DNA of 64,000 nt from the NCBI GenBank assembly GCA_022457065.1, contig JAJGBQ010000002.1, positions 1,178,001 to 1,242,000 of the forward strand. The letters are read 5' to 3'. Shown piece by piece: positions 12,025 to 22,532 of the stretch. Within the stretch, counting starts at the first letter, position 1, and every line of letters starts with the position of its first letter. Source of the stretch: Curvularia sp. ZM96. Lineage: Eukaryota > Ascomycota > Dothideomycetes > Pleosporales > Pleosporaceae. The notes under the pieces were generated by a model. That model made no database searches. It was not told the DNA's origin and worked only from the letters and a program-made list of their open reading frames with translations. Made by a program: the position numbers and the translations under genes.

Positions 12025-12890
12025 ATGCCTGCTGCAGCCGATATCCTCAACGACCCTGATATCGCCCAGGCGTACGAAGATGTGCGCTCGGATAAATCGG
12101 ACACAACGTGGCTGATCTTGAAGGTATGTGGCAAGCTCTGTAACCTCAACCTGCTGGTGCATGTCTTATGTTACGCTTGTGGAACGAGATGCTGCTATTG
12201 AGCGATGTACACATGTCGCATTTGCCCTTACAGTGCTCTGGTAGTCTTGTCACGAGACTCTTGTATCTAGCACACACCGATGTTTAGAAGCCTTTCTCTC
12301 TACTCAGAGTGCTAACGTATGTTAACAGTATGCTTCTGCAACATCAGACAACCTCAAGCTGGCAGCTACTGGCACTGGGGATATTGCCGAAATGACAGAA
12401 AGCCTTGACGAGGACGATGCAGCGTACGCTTATGTGCGAATGAAGCTGGGAAACGACGAGTACAGTGAACGTGTCAAGTTTGCCTTTGTCGTTTGGCAAG
12501 GTACGTACCTTTCCTTTCCCTCCTCCCCATTTTCTAGTTGTCTTAGTCTTTTTCCAAAATCTGTCCGCCATTCCAGTTCTACATTGATCTATGCTTATTG
12601 AGGAGAGCGAAAATATTGATATCATTCGGTGTAACAGGCCCCAAGACCAAGGTCATGCGCAAAGCCAAGATGAGCTTCCAGAGCGGACAGGTCAAACAGG
12701 TTATTAGGACGTATGCCGTCGAGATACAGACAGGTGACAAGAAGGACTTGGATGCCGAAGCCGTGACGCTCAAGCTGAGAAAGGCAATGGGTGCAAACTG
12801 TAAGTCTCGAGTTAGGGTATCTCGTACAAAAGTGGAGATGAAGCTAGCTAACCATGCCACCTAGATGATCGACAAACAACAAACTACTAA
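12025..12890 (+). CDS. coactosin (ADF-H domain actin-binding protein, 152 aa)
   Basis: Four exons, 12025-12123, 12329-12500, 12638-12799 and 12865-12890, splice in frame to 152 residues. This is the usual length of coactosin. The product starts MPAAADILNDPDIAQAYEDV. It has the ADF-H features DTTWLILKYAS, an acidic loop, AYAYVRMKLGNDE, RVKFAFVVWQGP, the K-rich segment MRKAKMSFQSGQVKQVI, and a C-terminal helix ending in the last 8-residue exon (YDRQTTNY). Coactosins bind F-actin filaments and counter capping. The protein is expected in cytosol and actin patches. The tiny last exon is supported because all four junctions keep the frame and the family C-terminus extends past GAN. Confidence 0.93.
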
Positions 12891-13106
12891 ACGGTCAATG
12901 CTATGCTTATACTACTTCCACATTTGGAACGTATGCGCAGCTGAGAACTGCAGAAACGCATAGCTTGCTCGAAAACCAAGCCGAATGTTTATCGTTACTC
13001 GTAATTTTATGACGATATACCCTCATCCAATACACATACCAAACGTATCTTCATCTATTCATTCGTTCACTCGTTCACTTATCCAATCGTCCAATTGGCC
13101 AATCCC

Positions 13107-14420
13107 TCAGAGCGACGGCTTTTTCATATGCGGAAAGATGTGCCCCAGCCCACCTCCAGGACCTGATTTCGTCTCGCCAGGACTCGCTGCTGGTGCCAAC
13201 GTCTTCGATTCCGGATCGCTTGCTGGTTGAAGATGGGATTTGTCGCTCTCCTCCTTTGCTTCCTCTTGTTTCCTCGCCAACTTGTTGTCTATGTGGTTTT
13301 CAAGCCACTTATGCTGAGCCTTGCCTAGCTTCAAGGTATTGTCAACCTCCTTGGTGAGCTTTTCAATCTCATCTTCGAGGAGCTCGTCTCGGCTCTTCTT
13401 CACCTGTTCTTTCGGTGCCAGGGGGTCTTCGGCCGGTGCTGTTAAAGCCCAGAGAGCTTCCAAGTCCTCCAACCACCCACATGCTTCGGCTAGTTTTCTC
13501 ACGCCGCTGTCACAATCTTCCAGTAGCAGGACGTCATCTGCTCTCGACCCCATATCACCAACTCTCTCCGAATTTATCAACAACCGTGGTGTCTGGTCCT
13601 CGCAAAGCTGTGGCAAAGATGCAAAGGGGTGGACAGATAGCGAGGTGCCCATGACTATGCATAGGTCGGCCTCAGCGGGCAGATCGCGGTTGTCGAAGAA
13701 GGCCGAGGGAAGCTGCTCGCCGAAGAAGACGATATCGGGTTTGACCAGGCCATTGCAGGAGTCGTCAACACAGCGCGGTACGGATTTGGTCTGAATTGCT
13801 TCGTCCATGCGTTCTTGGGGATATGGCTTCTTGCACTCGATGCAACGTTGTCTGAGATGCGTCAGTGTGTGTTCACAGGGTTATAAATACAATGTCTCCT
13901 ACGTCGCGAAACTGCCATGCGCCTCTATGATCTTGTCGCCTGGCACGCCCGCCTCGCGCTCCAGACAGTCAATGTTCTGTGTGAAAAGCTTCAGCAGCAG
14001 CCCCTTCTGGTGCAACAGATTTATGAATGAGTGTGTTATCGTCGGTCGGAACTTTCCAGGGTACAACTCCTGCGCAAGTGTATAGAACGGCTCCGGATTG
14101 TTGCGAAAGAAGCTAATGTCGAACACGGCTTCGGGGTAAGGTAGGTTTAGACGCGCGAGATTCGCATACAGCCCCGTGTCGGGCGATCGAAAGTCTGGTA
14201 TACCCGCTGAAGTGCTTATGCCTGCTCCTGTCTATTACCATTGATTAGCTGGTGTCATTGACAGCCTTGCACCTATTTCGCGTTTGTAGGTACCTACCAT
14301 GACGACAATCTTGCGCGCGCGCCCATCTTTAATGTATTCTGCGAGCGCCTCGAGCGTACGCGCCTTGAGTGTCCGTGGCGCCGTATCCGGGTCGACAACT
14401 CTCGACTCGTCCTGACCCAT
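13107..14420 (-). CDS. hst2: NAD-dependent protein deacetylase, Hst2-type sirtuin (398 aa)
   Basis: Exons 14420-14298, 14231-13903 and 13851-13107 give 398 residues. Class I sirtuin motifs occur in order: TGAGISTSAGIPDFRSPDTG (42-61), FTQNID, the catalytic His in EAHGSF (H146), zinc cysteines C154/C157 and C178/C183, KPDIVFFGE, MGTSLSVHPFASLP and LLINSE. The short N-terminus and the long polar C-terminal extension, with a predicted coiled segment (KSRDELLEDEIEKLTKEV) and a Gly-rich end, fit the mainly cytosolic Hst2/SIRT2 branch. The reaction is NAD-dependent removal of acetyl groups from lysine, with nicotinamide and O-acetyl-ADP-ribose as products. I chose the ATG at 14420 (MGQDES) because Hst2 proteins begin this close to the Rossmann fold. 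The frame stays open upstream to 14741, but that stretch lacks family similarity. Confidence 0.95.
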
Positions 14421-15485
14421 TTTGCCTCGTTTGCCTCGTCCTTTGCCTTTGCCACTGCCTTTGCGACCTTTCTCGCCGTTGCGCCACGGCCTGTCCTGCT
14501 GCGCCTGCTGGCGGTGGGCTTTGTGTTTTCTGCCTATGGTGAAGAAAGAAGGTGTGTGCGAAAAGAGGGGATCTTTTAGGCGACTGGCGCGGTGCACAGT
14601 TGACGTGGCTGTGGTACGAAGTAGCCGTTGTGCATGCGACAGTGCATTTGCCTGTTGCATGTACGCTTCGGGTCTGCCCCGCCAAATTATTTCTCGGAGG
14701 TCCGAACCAAGTGGCTGCGTCATGCCAAGACTACGTGGCATGGCTGGCGTTCGTAATTACTTTCGCCTACACGACTTGCGATCTTTTAGATTTTATGTTT
14801 TGCCAATATGAGGCTGCTCATTAAAGCGATACCTAAAGCTACTCTCATAGTGTCACGTGCTCCCAGGACTGTGTATCCTACCCTTGCCCTCGGCTAGGAG
14901 GTAAGTTAGATCGAGTCTGTTTGTTTACAATGCATGGTACATATGTGAGCCATGTTCTTGTGATTTCCCATATATATTGGATCGCAGAGGGTTTGCTCGT
15001 TATATTTGGGTGGTTGGTAAGGTATCGCATGCAACCTTCGTCTTTGAAGCCTTATACCTTTTGGTCTTGACTGGGGTCCCATTCTAATATATGATATATC
15101 AGCTTCGAGCAGAGTAGATACTTGGATTCAAGTTGCTCCACTACAGGCTACCATTACAGTAGGTAGTATCTTAGCAACAGAGTAGTCTAGAGTCATCCAG
15201 AATTCGACCAACACTCACCTTCCTTCCTCACTGACCCAGAGAACAAAACTTCAAGCGTACAAGTGATCTTGTCGTGCTGACCAATGATCGAATCATACAT
15301 TATATCTCTTATAGTCGGATAACCGTCAGATAGTCATGATGTCATTACCCCATTCTCAGAAGTTGTAGTCTGAATTTAAAGATCGGTAAGCTCAGAGCTT
15401 ACATCTTTGCAGAAAGACATGCCAGTCTTGTAAAATCCTCATATACACACAAGTCTACTTGAGGCTTTGCTTACGAAGAACAATC
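14421..15485. other. divergent intergenic spacer
   Basis: This lies between the divergently transcribed hst2 and the EthD gene. Overlapping frames near 14430-14820 are low-complexity shadows around the hst2 5' end. The rest is AT-rich without coding character. Confidence 0.5.
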
Positions 15486-15966
15486 ATGGCGACCGAAGAA
15501 CTAATCCGCATCACCGTATTCGCAAATCGCAACCCCAAACTTTCCGAGGAAGAGTTTCACGACCACTGGAAAAACACTCATGGTCCTCTGATCACAAACT
15601 GGCTGCAGCGTCATGGAGTTGTGAAATATGTCCAAGTCAGTCGAATTATCTCATCCCCATCTTGACGAATGAAGGCCCATAACATCCCGCCGAGTTTAGT
15701 GACATAGAACTAACTTAGTGGTGTTTTAGTTTCATACAAGGTCGAGACATAAGGCGCTCCTCAGCATGCCTACGCTGTCGTACGACGGCATGGCCGATTT
15801 CTGGGTGCGCAAGTACGACGATTTTCAAAACATGTATCACGATCCGTTTTACCTGGATACCGTAAAGAAAGACGAAGAATATCTATTCGATATGAATAAT
15901 TTGAGGGTCATAGCAGGGGTTGAGGTTGGGGTTGTTGATAATGGGGAAGTGGTGAGGAGAGCATGA
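15486..15966 (+). CDS. EthD-domain protein (128 aa, dimeric alpha+beta barrel)
   Basis: Exons 15486-15635 and 15730-15966 give 128 residues. The sequence follows the EthD pattern: LIRITVFANRNPKLSEEEFH, DHWKNTHGPLI, YVQFHTRSRHKA at the splice junction, YDGMADFWV, and MYHDPFYLDTVKKDE with the late FDMNN strand. EthD proteins are small ferredoxin-like barrels. Fungal members often work as decarboxylases, cyclases or helper proteins in polyketide and aromatic metabolism, but many have no known reaction. The next gene (650 bp downstream, same strand) is an SDR oxidoreductase, so the two may act on the same small-molecule substrate (inference). The first intron donor is GTCAGT. Confidence 0.87.
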
Positions 15967-16658
15967 GGAGGCATTTTAGGCTGTGCGAAGCGCTTACTTG
16001 TGCGTTGGGATCGACATCGTCGTGCAGGCATTTACAAATCAACATTGGTTGCCTACTTCTCTCACCTAGCTTCTCATCTCTCCTTGTGGCAGATGTATTG
16101 AATATGGGCGGTTAGTGTTTTAACCAAAGATCTAAACTAATCGTGCACGGCTGCTGTGCAGCGATGTAGTGATCTGCGGCTGCGGCTGCTACTGTACTAG
16201 TCTCCGAACAACTCCACATCATCTGTCCATGAAACGATACTCTTGAAGGTAGTCCAGCCAATCATGAGAAGTTGCGTTATTTTTGAGGGATACAAGCAAT
16301 TCCACTATGCTTGACTGCCTAGTGCACAATAACTATTTGGGACTGACTATAACTAAGTGCTATGGCTCTAATTTTGTTCCGGAAAAGAACATTGGTGGCT
16401 GTTTATTGCCTAAGTAACCCCTATGTCCACGCTATGAGTAAGTCGGTAATAGCTACCTGTCTAGATGAGACGCGCATGTACGTACCCCTCTTTGGACGAA
16501 CGGCGTTCTTCCGGCGTGCACTCGGCATCTGTTATCCGCCGCTTTATATAACATAACTCCATATCCTGTAATCCAATTTCAGGCACTGCGTACTTCACAG
16601 TATTTCTTCGTACTCCACCCTGATACTTGGTCTTTTAACGCAAATAGTCAAGTACACG
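15967..16658. other. intergenic between EthD and SDR genes
   Basis: This is the 3' region of the EthD gene and the promoter of the SDR gene, including the TATA-like box at 16545-16551. No gene is seen. Confidence 0.5.
16545..16551 (+). promoter_or_regulatory. TATA-like box of SDR gene
   Basis: TATATAA at 16545-16551 lies 108 bp upstream of the SDR start codon. Position and sequence fit a fungal TATA element. It is not proven. Confidence 0.4.
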
Positions 16659-17644
16659 ATGACGTCAATCGACCAGCCATTAAACGGCAAGATCCTGCTC
16701 ATTACTGGAGGCGCATCAGGTATGCATCTTCACTAGCACCATCGCATCCGATTCTTATCACATCAAGGAATTGGCTTGGATGTAACAAAACAAGCTCATG
16801 ATCTTGGTACCCGAATCATCGTTGCAGACATCAAGACGACACCCGACTTTGATACCTTCGCAGCCGGCAAGGAAAACATCATCTATATACAAGCAGATGT
16901 GACACGCTGGTCCGACTTCGACAAGGTCTTCAACATATGCGACAAGAAATGGAATGACGTACCAGACGCTTATGCGATCTGCGCCGGGCTTTTTGAACCC
17001 CCGTTTTCCAATTTCTGGCAGGACCCAGAGAGCGAGAAGGGGTACATGGAGGTCGATGTGAATGTAAATCACCCAATCAAGCTGACAAGGCTGGCGATCA
17101 GAAATAGCCTGAAAAAGGGAAAGCGGACGAGTGTTTGCATTATTGTGAGTTGTGTTAAGCGCATCCTGTTTCTCCGTGGCTTAGATGCGGCGACAACATT
17201 AACGAGACACAGTCATCTCTTGCAGGCATCGCGGGGAACCTAGCAGTGCCACTGTACTGCGCAACAAAGCATGCAATCGTCGGATTTGTAAAGTCTCTAG
17301 CAACCAGCGAACCCCTGACTGGAGTCAAGATTACAACAATGTGCCCCGGTGCCGTCCTGACGCCCCTCTTCGACGCCGCCAAGACGGAGCAGTTTTCTAT
17401 CTCGTCAGAGAAATTGCTAAAATCAGAGACGTGCGCGGCGTACCTGCTTGACCTCCTACAGAAGAAGGAATATCCATGCGGAAGTGTACTAGAAGTTACA
17501 TTAGGCGGTGTGAGACTCATTCCGGAATGGGGTGTAGAAGCGCCAAAAGGCGTTGGTACGGGCGTGCATGTGGATGAAGATTACATGACCAAGATGATGA
17601 AGCCAATCAAGGACGCGCTCGATTCGGAAAGGACGAAAATGTAA
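16659..17644 (+). CDS. short-chain dehydrogenase/reductase (289 aa)
   Basis: Exons 16659-16719, 16768-17144 and 17213-17644 splice in frame to 289 residues. The Rossmann motif TGGASGIG (16-23) is rebuilt only by splicing out the first 48-nt intron. Asp after the second strand (VADIK) suggests NAD(H) preference. Next come ADVTRW, an ICAG version of the usual NNAG, the catalytic serine region SSLAG (147-151), and Y161-x3-K165 (YCATK), followed by CPGAVLTPLF. It resembles 15-hydroxyprostaglandin-dehydrogenase-like classical SDRs, which oxidise secondary alcohols in the cytosol. NNAG to ICAG is a deviation at the active-site Asn neighbourhood. The C-terminal region (IPEWGVEAPKGVG) is typical of fungal members near secondary-metabolism loci. 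The substrate is unknown. Confidence 0.92.
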
Positions 17645-17932
17645 GGGGAGTGGTTCACGAGTCTGAGCAATCATTGAGTATGCGTCATGGGCATAGAAAC
17701 CGAGGTAGATGTGCGATGTAACGCTTGAAAATCCTTGGCAACGTAGCTAAAAAGCTGCAATCCCTCCTGGTTACTCTTCTTCTTTCCTCCAAAGACATCT
17801 CAGTCTCTAGAGAAATGCCTTCGTATACTTCACGCAGAATCCTACCAAAGTCACACATTGATTAATCAATTACTGCCTACATAGCTAGACACAGGTATCT
17901 GCAGCTGCAACTATAGATAGCTGTTACAATGA

Positions 17933-18982
17933 CTAACCCCCAGGGCCTGTGGTGATCGGGTTGTGATACTCAGGCTTGAGCAAAAGTCTCTCAGTGGCCC
18001 AATTATGCAAGAAAGGAGGAGGAAACATGCTCACCATCTTTCTGCAACGACGACATACTTCCGGAGAGTTTTCCGGCCATTCCGGATTACATCCTTTGAG
18101 ACAACCGTAGAGAGTCATGCCAATGATACTTCCTCTAAAAGGTTCCCTCTTGGCCATGCCAACAGCCGTTACAAAACCTTTCGGACCCATGTACGGCGAC
18201 AAATCTCGTTCCCACTCGTTCCAGAGCGCATCGCAGTGGACACATGTCGGACCATACTTACTCCCTCCGCATGCCGTCAAGCACCTGGCCATCTCAATGT
18301 ATTTTTTCGTCTCTGGATCTTCGAATTCTTCCTGTGGTATGCTACTCTGGTAGAATGTCCAGTATTCGTTGCAATGCCCGCACTGCGTTTGCCTATCTTC
18401 TATGCACTGCATTAGGCAGTGCCAAAGCGGGAGCCAGGCCTTATCCTGTTTTGTAGTGACATCGCGGGCGCTCACAGTGTCCGTTTTCTCAGCATTGGGT
18501 GGTGGTATTATAGCGTCGGGGCTGTTGGACACGTCCTCACATGGCCCGCACGGCTCGGCGTCGTCAATTGAGCACAGCGCTTGGCATATTTGAACGTTCG
18601 TCATTGGAGGTGGTGGGATCAGGATTCCGAGTTTCGGAGCGATAGGTACAATGTCCTTGGTATTCGCGGTAGCAGCAGCATTGCTATCGCCATTTGTTGT
18701 TCTCGCTAGGCTTCTCGTAGCGCCTATGGCATCGACGGACTGATCGGAATTGTAGACGCGACCGATATCGAGAGGGAAATCGTGAGATAGTGGCCCGTGT
18801 CTGTGGTGCCACCCAGTTGGAATTGGACCTGTTATAACAGTATCGGTGGACAGATCGGGCTGGGTGGGTACAGGAACGGCACGAGCCAAGCTATGAGGAA
18901 TGAAGGGCCTGACCACGGGGAAGACGGGAGTTGCAGAGGCAACGGGGAGTAGGACGGTAAGAAGAATTGTTATGGACTGCAT
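17933..18982 (-). CDS. secreted protein with four CxxxC...CxxC modules (349 aa)
   Basis: A single exon of 349 residues with a classical signal peptide (MQSITILLTVLLPVASA, cleavage about 17-18). A Pro/Thr-rich spacer follows to about residue 125. All 16 cysteines fall into four modules with the pattern C-x3-C-x7-11-C-x2-C: C133/137/145/148, C189/193/201/204, C234/238/247/250 and C294/298/310/313, about 45-56 residues apart. Each module starts with a C-L/Q-x2-C turn (CQALC, CLMQC, CLTAC, CLKGC). I recognise no named domain. The paired-cysteine spacing suggests either disulfide-linked helical hairpins or, if reduced, metal sites. The secretory leader favours disulfides. A fungal cell-surface or effector-like secreted role is possible but unproven. 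KRE at 278-280 could be a Kex2-like site. Confidence 0.78.
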   Translation of the reverse strand: MQSITILLTVLLPVASATPVFPVVRPFIPHSLARAVPVPTQPDLSTDTVITGPIPTGWHHRHGPLSHDFPLDIGRVYNSDQSVDAIGATRSLARTTNGDSNAAATANTKDIVPIAPKLGILIPPPPMTNVQICQALCSIDDAEPCGPCEDVSNSPDAIIPPPNAEKTDTVSARDVTTKQDKAWLPLWHCLMQCIEDRQTQCGHCNEYWTFYQSSIPQEEFEDPETKKYIEMARCLTACGGSKYGPTCVHCDALWNEWERDLSPYMGPKGFVTAVGMAKREPFRGSIIGMTLYGCLKGCNPEWPENSPEVCRRCRKMVSMFPPPFLHNWATERLLLKPEYHNPITTGPGG

Positions 18983-19887
18983 TTGTTGTGTTCAGCCCTA
19001 ATGTTCGTTGAGGCGATCGCTGAGTTGAACATCAAGGTTTGTAAGAGGTTTGGAAGGCTCTCAGTCTTTATGGATGAGTTCGTTCCAACAGAGGGAATAT
19101 TCGCGAATAGGAAATACCGTGTGGTATAGCATATTTGGCTCAGAAGAGCGGATCTCGTCAGTGCTAACATCATTATTCGGTCAAGAATGGGGGTTCATTT
19201 ACATCATCAGAGAAGGGAGAGCCATGGTTGAAAACACATGCTTCTCAATGAGGAATTATATAATGAATGAATCAATCTATACGGGGCTAACGAATGATGA
19301 ACAAACCATACACCATCCCATACTTCGTTTCCTCGCGCTGAGTCTGATGTTTCTCAGGGGTGTCGAGGGCGACATGGTGTAGTTAAGCATGACTGTCCAC
19401 CGTCGGGCGTGACTTTGTAGACTACCGAGTGCGATTGCTGGGGTTTCAGGCGCCTTTATTGAGTGCCAAATGGGCCGGGTCTCGAGTACCGCACGCACTT
19501 TGTCGATCTGCGGACGTGACTTAGTGTTGCCGACCCTGATGTCATGTGTGATTTAACGTTGTTGGGCGTGATTCTCTCTGTCCCATACAGCTCCACATTC
19601 TCAGTCAGAATGGAATCACCATCCGCAACATATAACAAAGCTCAGCTGGAACCTTTAGAATAGCCCATTATCGCCTTGATCGAGCTTGGATGCTAAAAAA
19701 AACTCGCCTAATCACTACAAAGCCTATGATACTAGCATGTCTTTCTAGGTGACAAGTCAGATAGCATTCTTAGTTGCCAAAATTTGAACAACTCTTGTAT
19801 AGCTCCCCAATCAAGTGAAAAATTAGCCACATGAGGTTTGTTCAACACTTGGAAGCCTGTGGGCTACCCCAAATGATAACGGGTCGT
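18983..19887. other. AT-rich intergenic
   Basis: This is the promoter region of the secreted cysteine protein, followed by AT-rich non-coding sequence up to the palindromic element. No gene is seen. Confidence 0.5.
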
Positions 19888-20077
19888 AGGCTGGCAAATG
19901 GGTAGGGTTGGGTTCTGCTTATATAAGACCCAGACCCAACCCTACCCACAGCAGTACGTGACCCAACCCAACCCTACCCACGCCCTGTGCGACCCTACCC
20001 TACCCTAACCCAAGGCCCGTGCACTACCTACCCTACCCAACCCAACCCTTGGGTAGGGGGTACCCATTTGCCAGCCT
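19888..20077. repeat. 190-bp palindromic G-rich element with 17-bp terminal inverted repeats
   Basis: The ends are a perfect 17-bp inverted repeat: aggctggcaaatgggta at 19888-19904 and its complement at 20061-20077. Inside, gggtagggttgggt (19900-19913) pairs perfectly with its complement at 19934-19947. The remainder is a dense array of ACCC-type blocks (acccaaccctaccc variants) resembling degenerate telomeric repeats. There is no coding capacity. The termini suggest a MITE-like mobile element, but I see no clear immediate target-site duplication. GGGTCG occurs near both sides, offset by a few bases. The C-rich/G-rich strands could form G-quadruplexes and hairpins. Confidence 0.72.
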
Positions 20078-21029
20078 GATGGGTCGAGTGATTGCTCATC
20101 CTGCTGATAGCTATTTCGCATCAACATATGCGATCAGGACCTTGATATTGGCTTCATACGTATCACGATAAGAATAGATATAGCCCATAGTTCTGATTAG
20201 ACAATCATAGTGTGAAAGAGTCTTCGAAGACGGAAATCGAGTTGCTGCCCCAACTACAACTCCAAATCCTACACAGTTCCTTAACGTGCTGCTCAGTACC
20301 CTTTCTTCCTTGATCTCTCACCCAGGCTCCCAAAGACCCAAGAAGGTAATGGAGACAGAACCTGATTGTCAGGGTCCCTTTCTGTTTTGAACGATTTTCT
20401 GGCGGTATCGAAGCACAAACCCCAAAAATGCGAAACCGGGTATTTCGAGGACTTAGACATCCAGGGAGATAAACCCGCGGACTTGGGAAAATGCCACTAG
20501 AACTAAGCGAAAGCGGCCCGGAAATGGTCTGGAATGATCTCCTGCACCATCGAAAGGGGCGATTGGAACGTCTTGAATGTAACACGAGGCAATTGATTGG
20601 CGATCAAAATGGTCGCTGTGGATCTCAAAGCACCCTTGTTGGTGATCAATACCTCATCGAGATTTTCCAGCCAATCCCCCTTCATCGATTCGACTTCGCT
20701 TACAGAACTATCCCGTATGACATAATAGTGATGACCAGCACGAGGCTGCAATAACTATCGGTTCTAATGGCTTTTCATACCCATATCTCACTCAAGTTAT
20801 GTTTTTCTTCAAATACATCGTCGGTTGCAGTGCCTCCATGCTCGAATGCGATCAAGAATGAAGAATACAGATGCAGGGCTTAACAAACCCTGTTTGTCTA
20901 CATTTTTATGTAAAAAGACTACAGGATAAAGCCATGCTTCCTGAAATGGTAACCCGAAGACTGTGCGATGATGCAACGAGGTCCACAGTCGATTCGAGCT
21001 CACGCTACCACGTGGAAAGGCCGAGAAGA
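20078..21029. other. intergenic with one orphan coding-like frame
   Basis: Most of this is non-coding. A minus-strand frame at 20751-20503 (about 82 codons, no ATG at its 5' end, stop TAG) looks coding-like, with segments such as YYVIRDSSVSEVESMKGDWL and QLPRVTFKTFQSPLSMVQ. It starts right after a TTATTGCAG acceptor-like site. No joinable upstream exon was found. It may be a gene remnant. Confidence 0.3.
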
Positions 21030-22532
21030 CTACTGAGAGGATACAATACCCCCGACACGTCTATCGAATTCTCTCTTCCAGAGCGGCATCATGGACCTGG
21101 GCCGTGGGTTCTCAACATCCTCATCGAACACCTCCAACAGAACATTGTGGTTTTCTGCAATGTACATCGCACTCGATGACTTATATTGGCGGATCACCGC
21201 CTTCTGGAGATTGACTAGCTTGTCTTTGCGTCGCGTTACTATATTTTTGAAAAGAGCTAGGAGAGACTCTTCAGATGGCTCGGGGTAGTTTGTGTTAACA
21301 TGGAGCTCCCGTATGCTGCGAGGAAGCATGTCGCCCATGCAGGGAATGTCGGCATGGCGCCACGGGATTGCGCCCTCTGGCATCCTTGATGCGGCGCCCA
21401 GTCGCTGTCCACTTTCTAGGGGTGGCCCGCAGAAGCACTCGACGTCAACCTCTAACCTTTCTAGTTTTGTGAAGCGCAGAAACGAAGACAATCCGTTTAC
21501 GACCTCACCGGGGAGATCGTCAATAGTTATTGCGATGTCAACCAGGGTTCCGCTAGAATAATTTGCGAGCGTTTCGAGCATCTCACCCGCGTTCCAGTCG
21601 TACTGAACGCCGTGCCATTTGGTTTGATGTGAGTACCTGAACACCCTCAACGCTGGAACATTCGCTAGAAAACCCGCAAGTCCAACAGCATTCATGCAAC
21701 AGCTTGCGAACTCAACCCGAGTCAACGGTGACTTGATATGTGGATTCATCCAACGAAACGCAGAGTCTTCCCAGCCCTCATCTACAGCTGTAAGGCTAAC
21801 TGCATAGATGTTTCTAATACTCTTCAACGTCATGAGAGGTTCTAGACACTGCAGACCAACTCTGACGTCGTACCCTTCTTCCACAAATGGCAGCAGGGTC
21901 TCCAGTTGCGCCAACGGCTTCTGTCGATGCCCGGAAGCGTTGGACATGGATACCAGGGCTTGAACAAGAGGAACAAGAGCTTCACCACTCTCCCCTTCTC
22001 GAATCTCATGCCACCTGTCGGGTAACTGGAGGACCTTGAGATTGGGTAATAGACTCAACAAAGCAATGGTTGCGTATAATTTGTCGACGTTGGATCCGTC
22101 GTGAGTCCTATCCTCTTCTAAAATCTGGTTCCACCATTCATCTTCATGGACATTGGCGTAATGTTCAGTTCTTCGCAGCAAGCTTTTGATCTCTTCCATG
22201 GCTTGGGCATCCTGGCGAAAGCTGTATTCAGTAGTGTCTCCCATGGCCTCATCCTCCGAACGGTGGTCCCATAGAAACAGATTCTCAATGTACTCAGCGA
22301 CGATGGGCTCACGTGAGATTTCGTGCAGGATAGCCAGTGTATCACCGATGCGAGTCGAAGTTAAGCTCGTGGTATTGCGCCATATTCTTTTCAAGGCATT
22401 ATGGCGCTGAATTTGAGATGCGGCTCGGCCATACACGGTGCGACATGAGAGCACGAAATTTTCCAGGCCGCTAGGTGCTGTGCGATCGATGATCAGATCG
22501 AGTATCTCCGGCGGAAGATCGAGGAGTCCCAT
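21030..22532 (-). CDS. F-box-like / leucine-repeat protein (500 aa)
   Basis: A single exon. From the ATG at 22532 the product begins MGLLDLPPEILDLIIDRTAP and continues FVLSCRTVYGRAASQIQRH, an N-terminal F-box (LPPE-x-L, CR/K). The rest has leucine-rich stretches (LLPNLKVLQLPDRW, LEPLMTLKSIRNIYAV, FTKLERLEVDVECF) as in fungal F-box/LRR proteins. These recruit substrates to SCF ubiquitin ligases through Skp1. Specific targets are unknown. The frame is open upstream to another ATG at 22691 (53 more residues), but that extension is Ser/Thr/Lys-rich without family character. I therefore prefer the start directly before the F-box, the typical place in this family. No introns are needed. Confidence 0.76.
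   Translation of the reverse strand: MGLLDLPPEILDLIIDRTAPSGLENFVLSCRTVYGRAASQIQRHNALKRIWRNTTSLTSTRIGDTLAILHEISREPIVAEYIENLFLWDHRSEDEAMGDTTEYSFRQDAQAMEEIKSLLRRTEHYANVHEDEWWNQILEEDRTHDGSNVDKLYATIALLSLLPNLKVLQLPDRWHEIREGESGEALVPLVQALVSMSNASGHRQKPLAQLETLLPFVEEGYDVRVGLQCLEPLMTLKSIRNIYAVSLTAVDEGWEDSAFRWMNPHIKSPLTRVEFASCCMNAVGLAGFLANVPALRVFRYSHQTKWHGVQYDWNAGEMLETLANYSSGTLVDIAITIDDLPGEVVNGLSSFLRFTKLERLEVDVECFCGPPLESGQRLGAASRMPEGAIPWRHADIPCMGDMLPRSIRELHVNTNYPEPSEESLLALFKNIVTRRKDKLVNLQKAVIRQYKSSSAMYIAENHNVLLEVFDEDVENPRPRSMMPLWKREFDRRVGGIVSSQ

Noticed and set aside
14421..14741. N-terminal extension of hst2 up to the ATG at 14741
   Set aside because: The extra 107 residues are Arg/Ser/Gly low complexity; the family starts just before the Rossmann fold.
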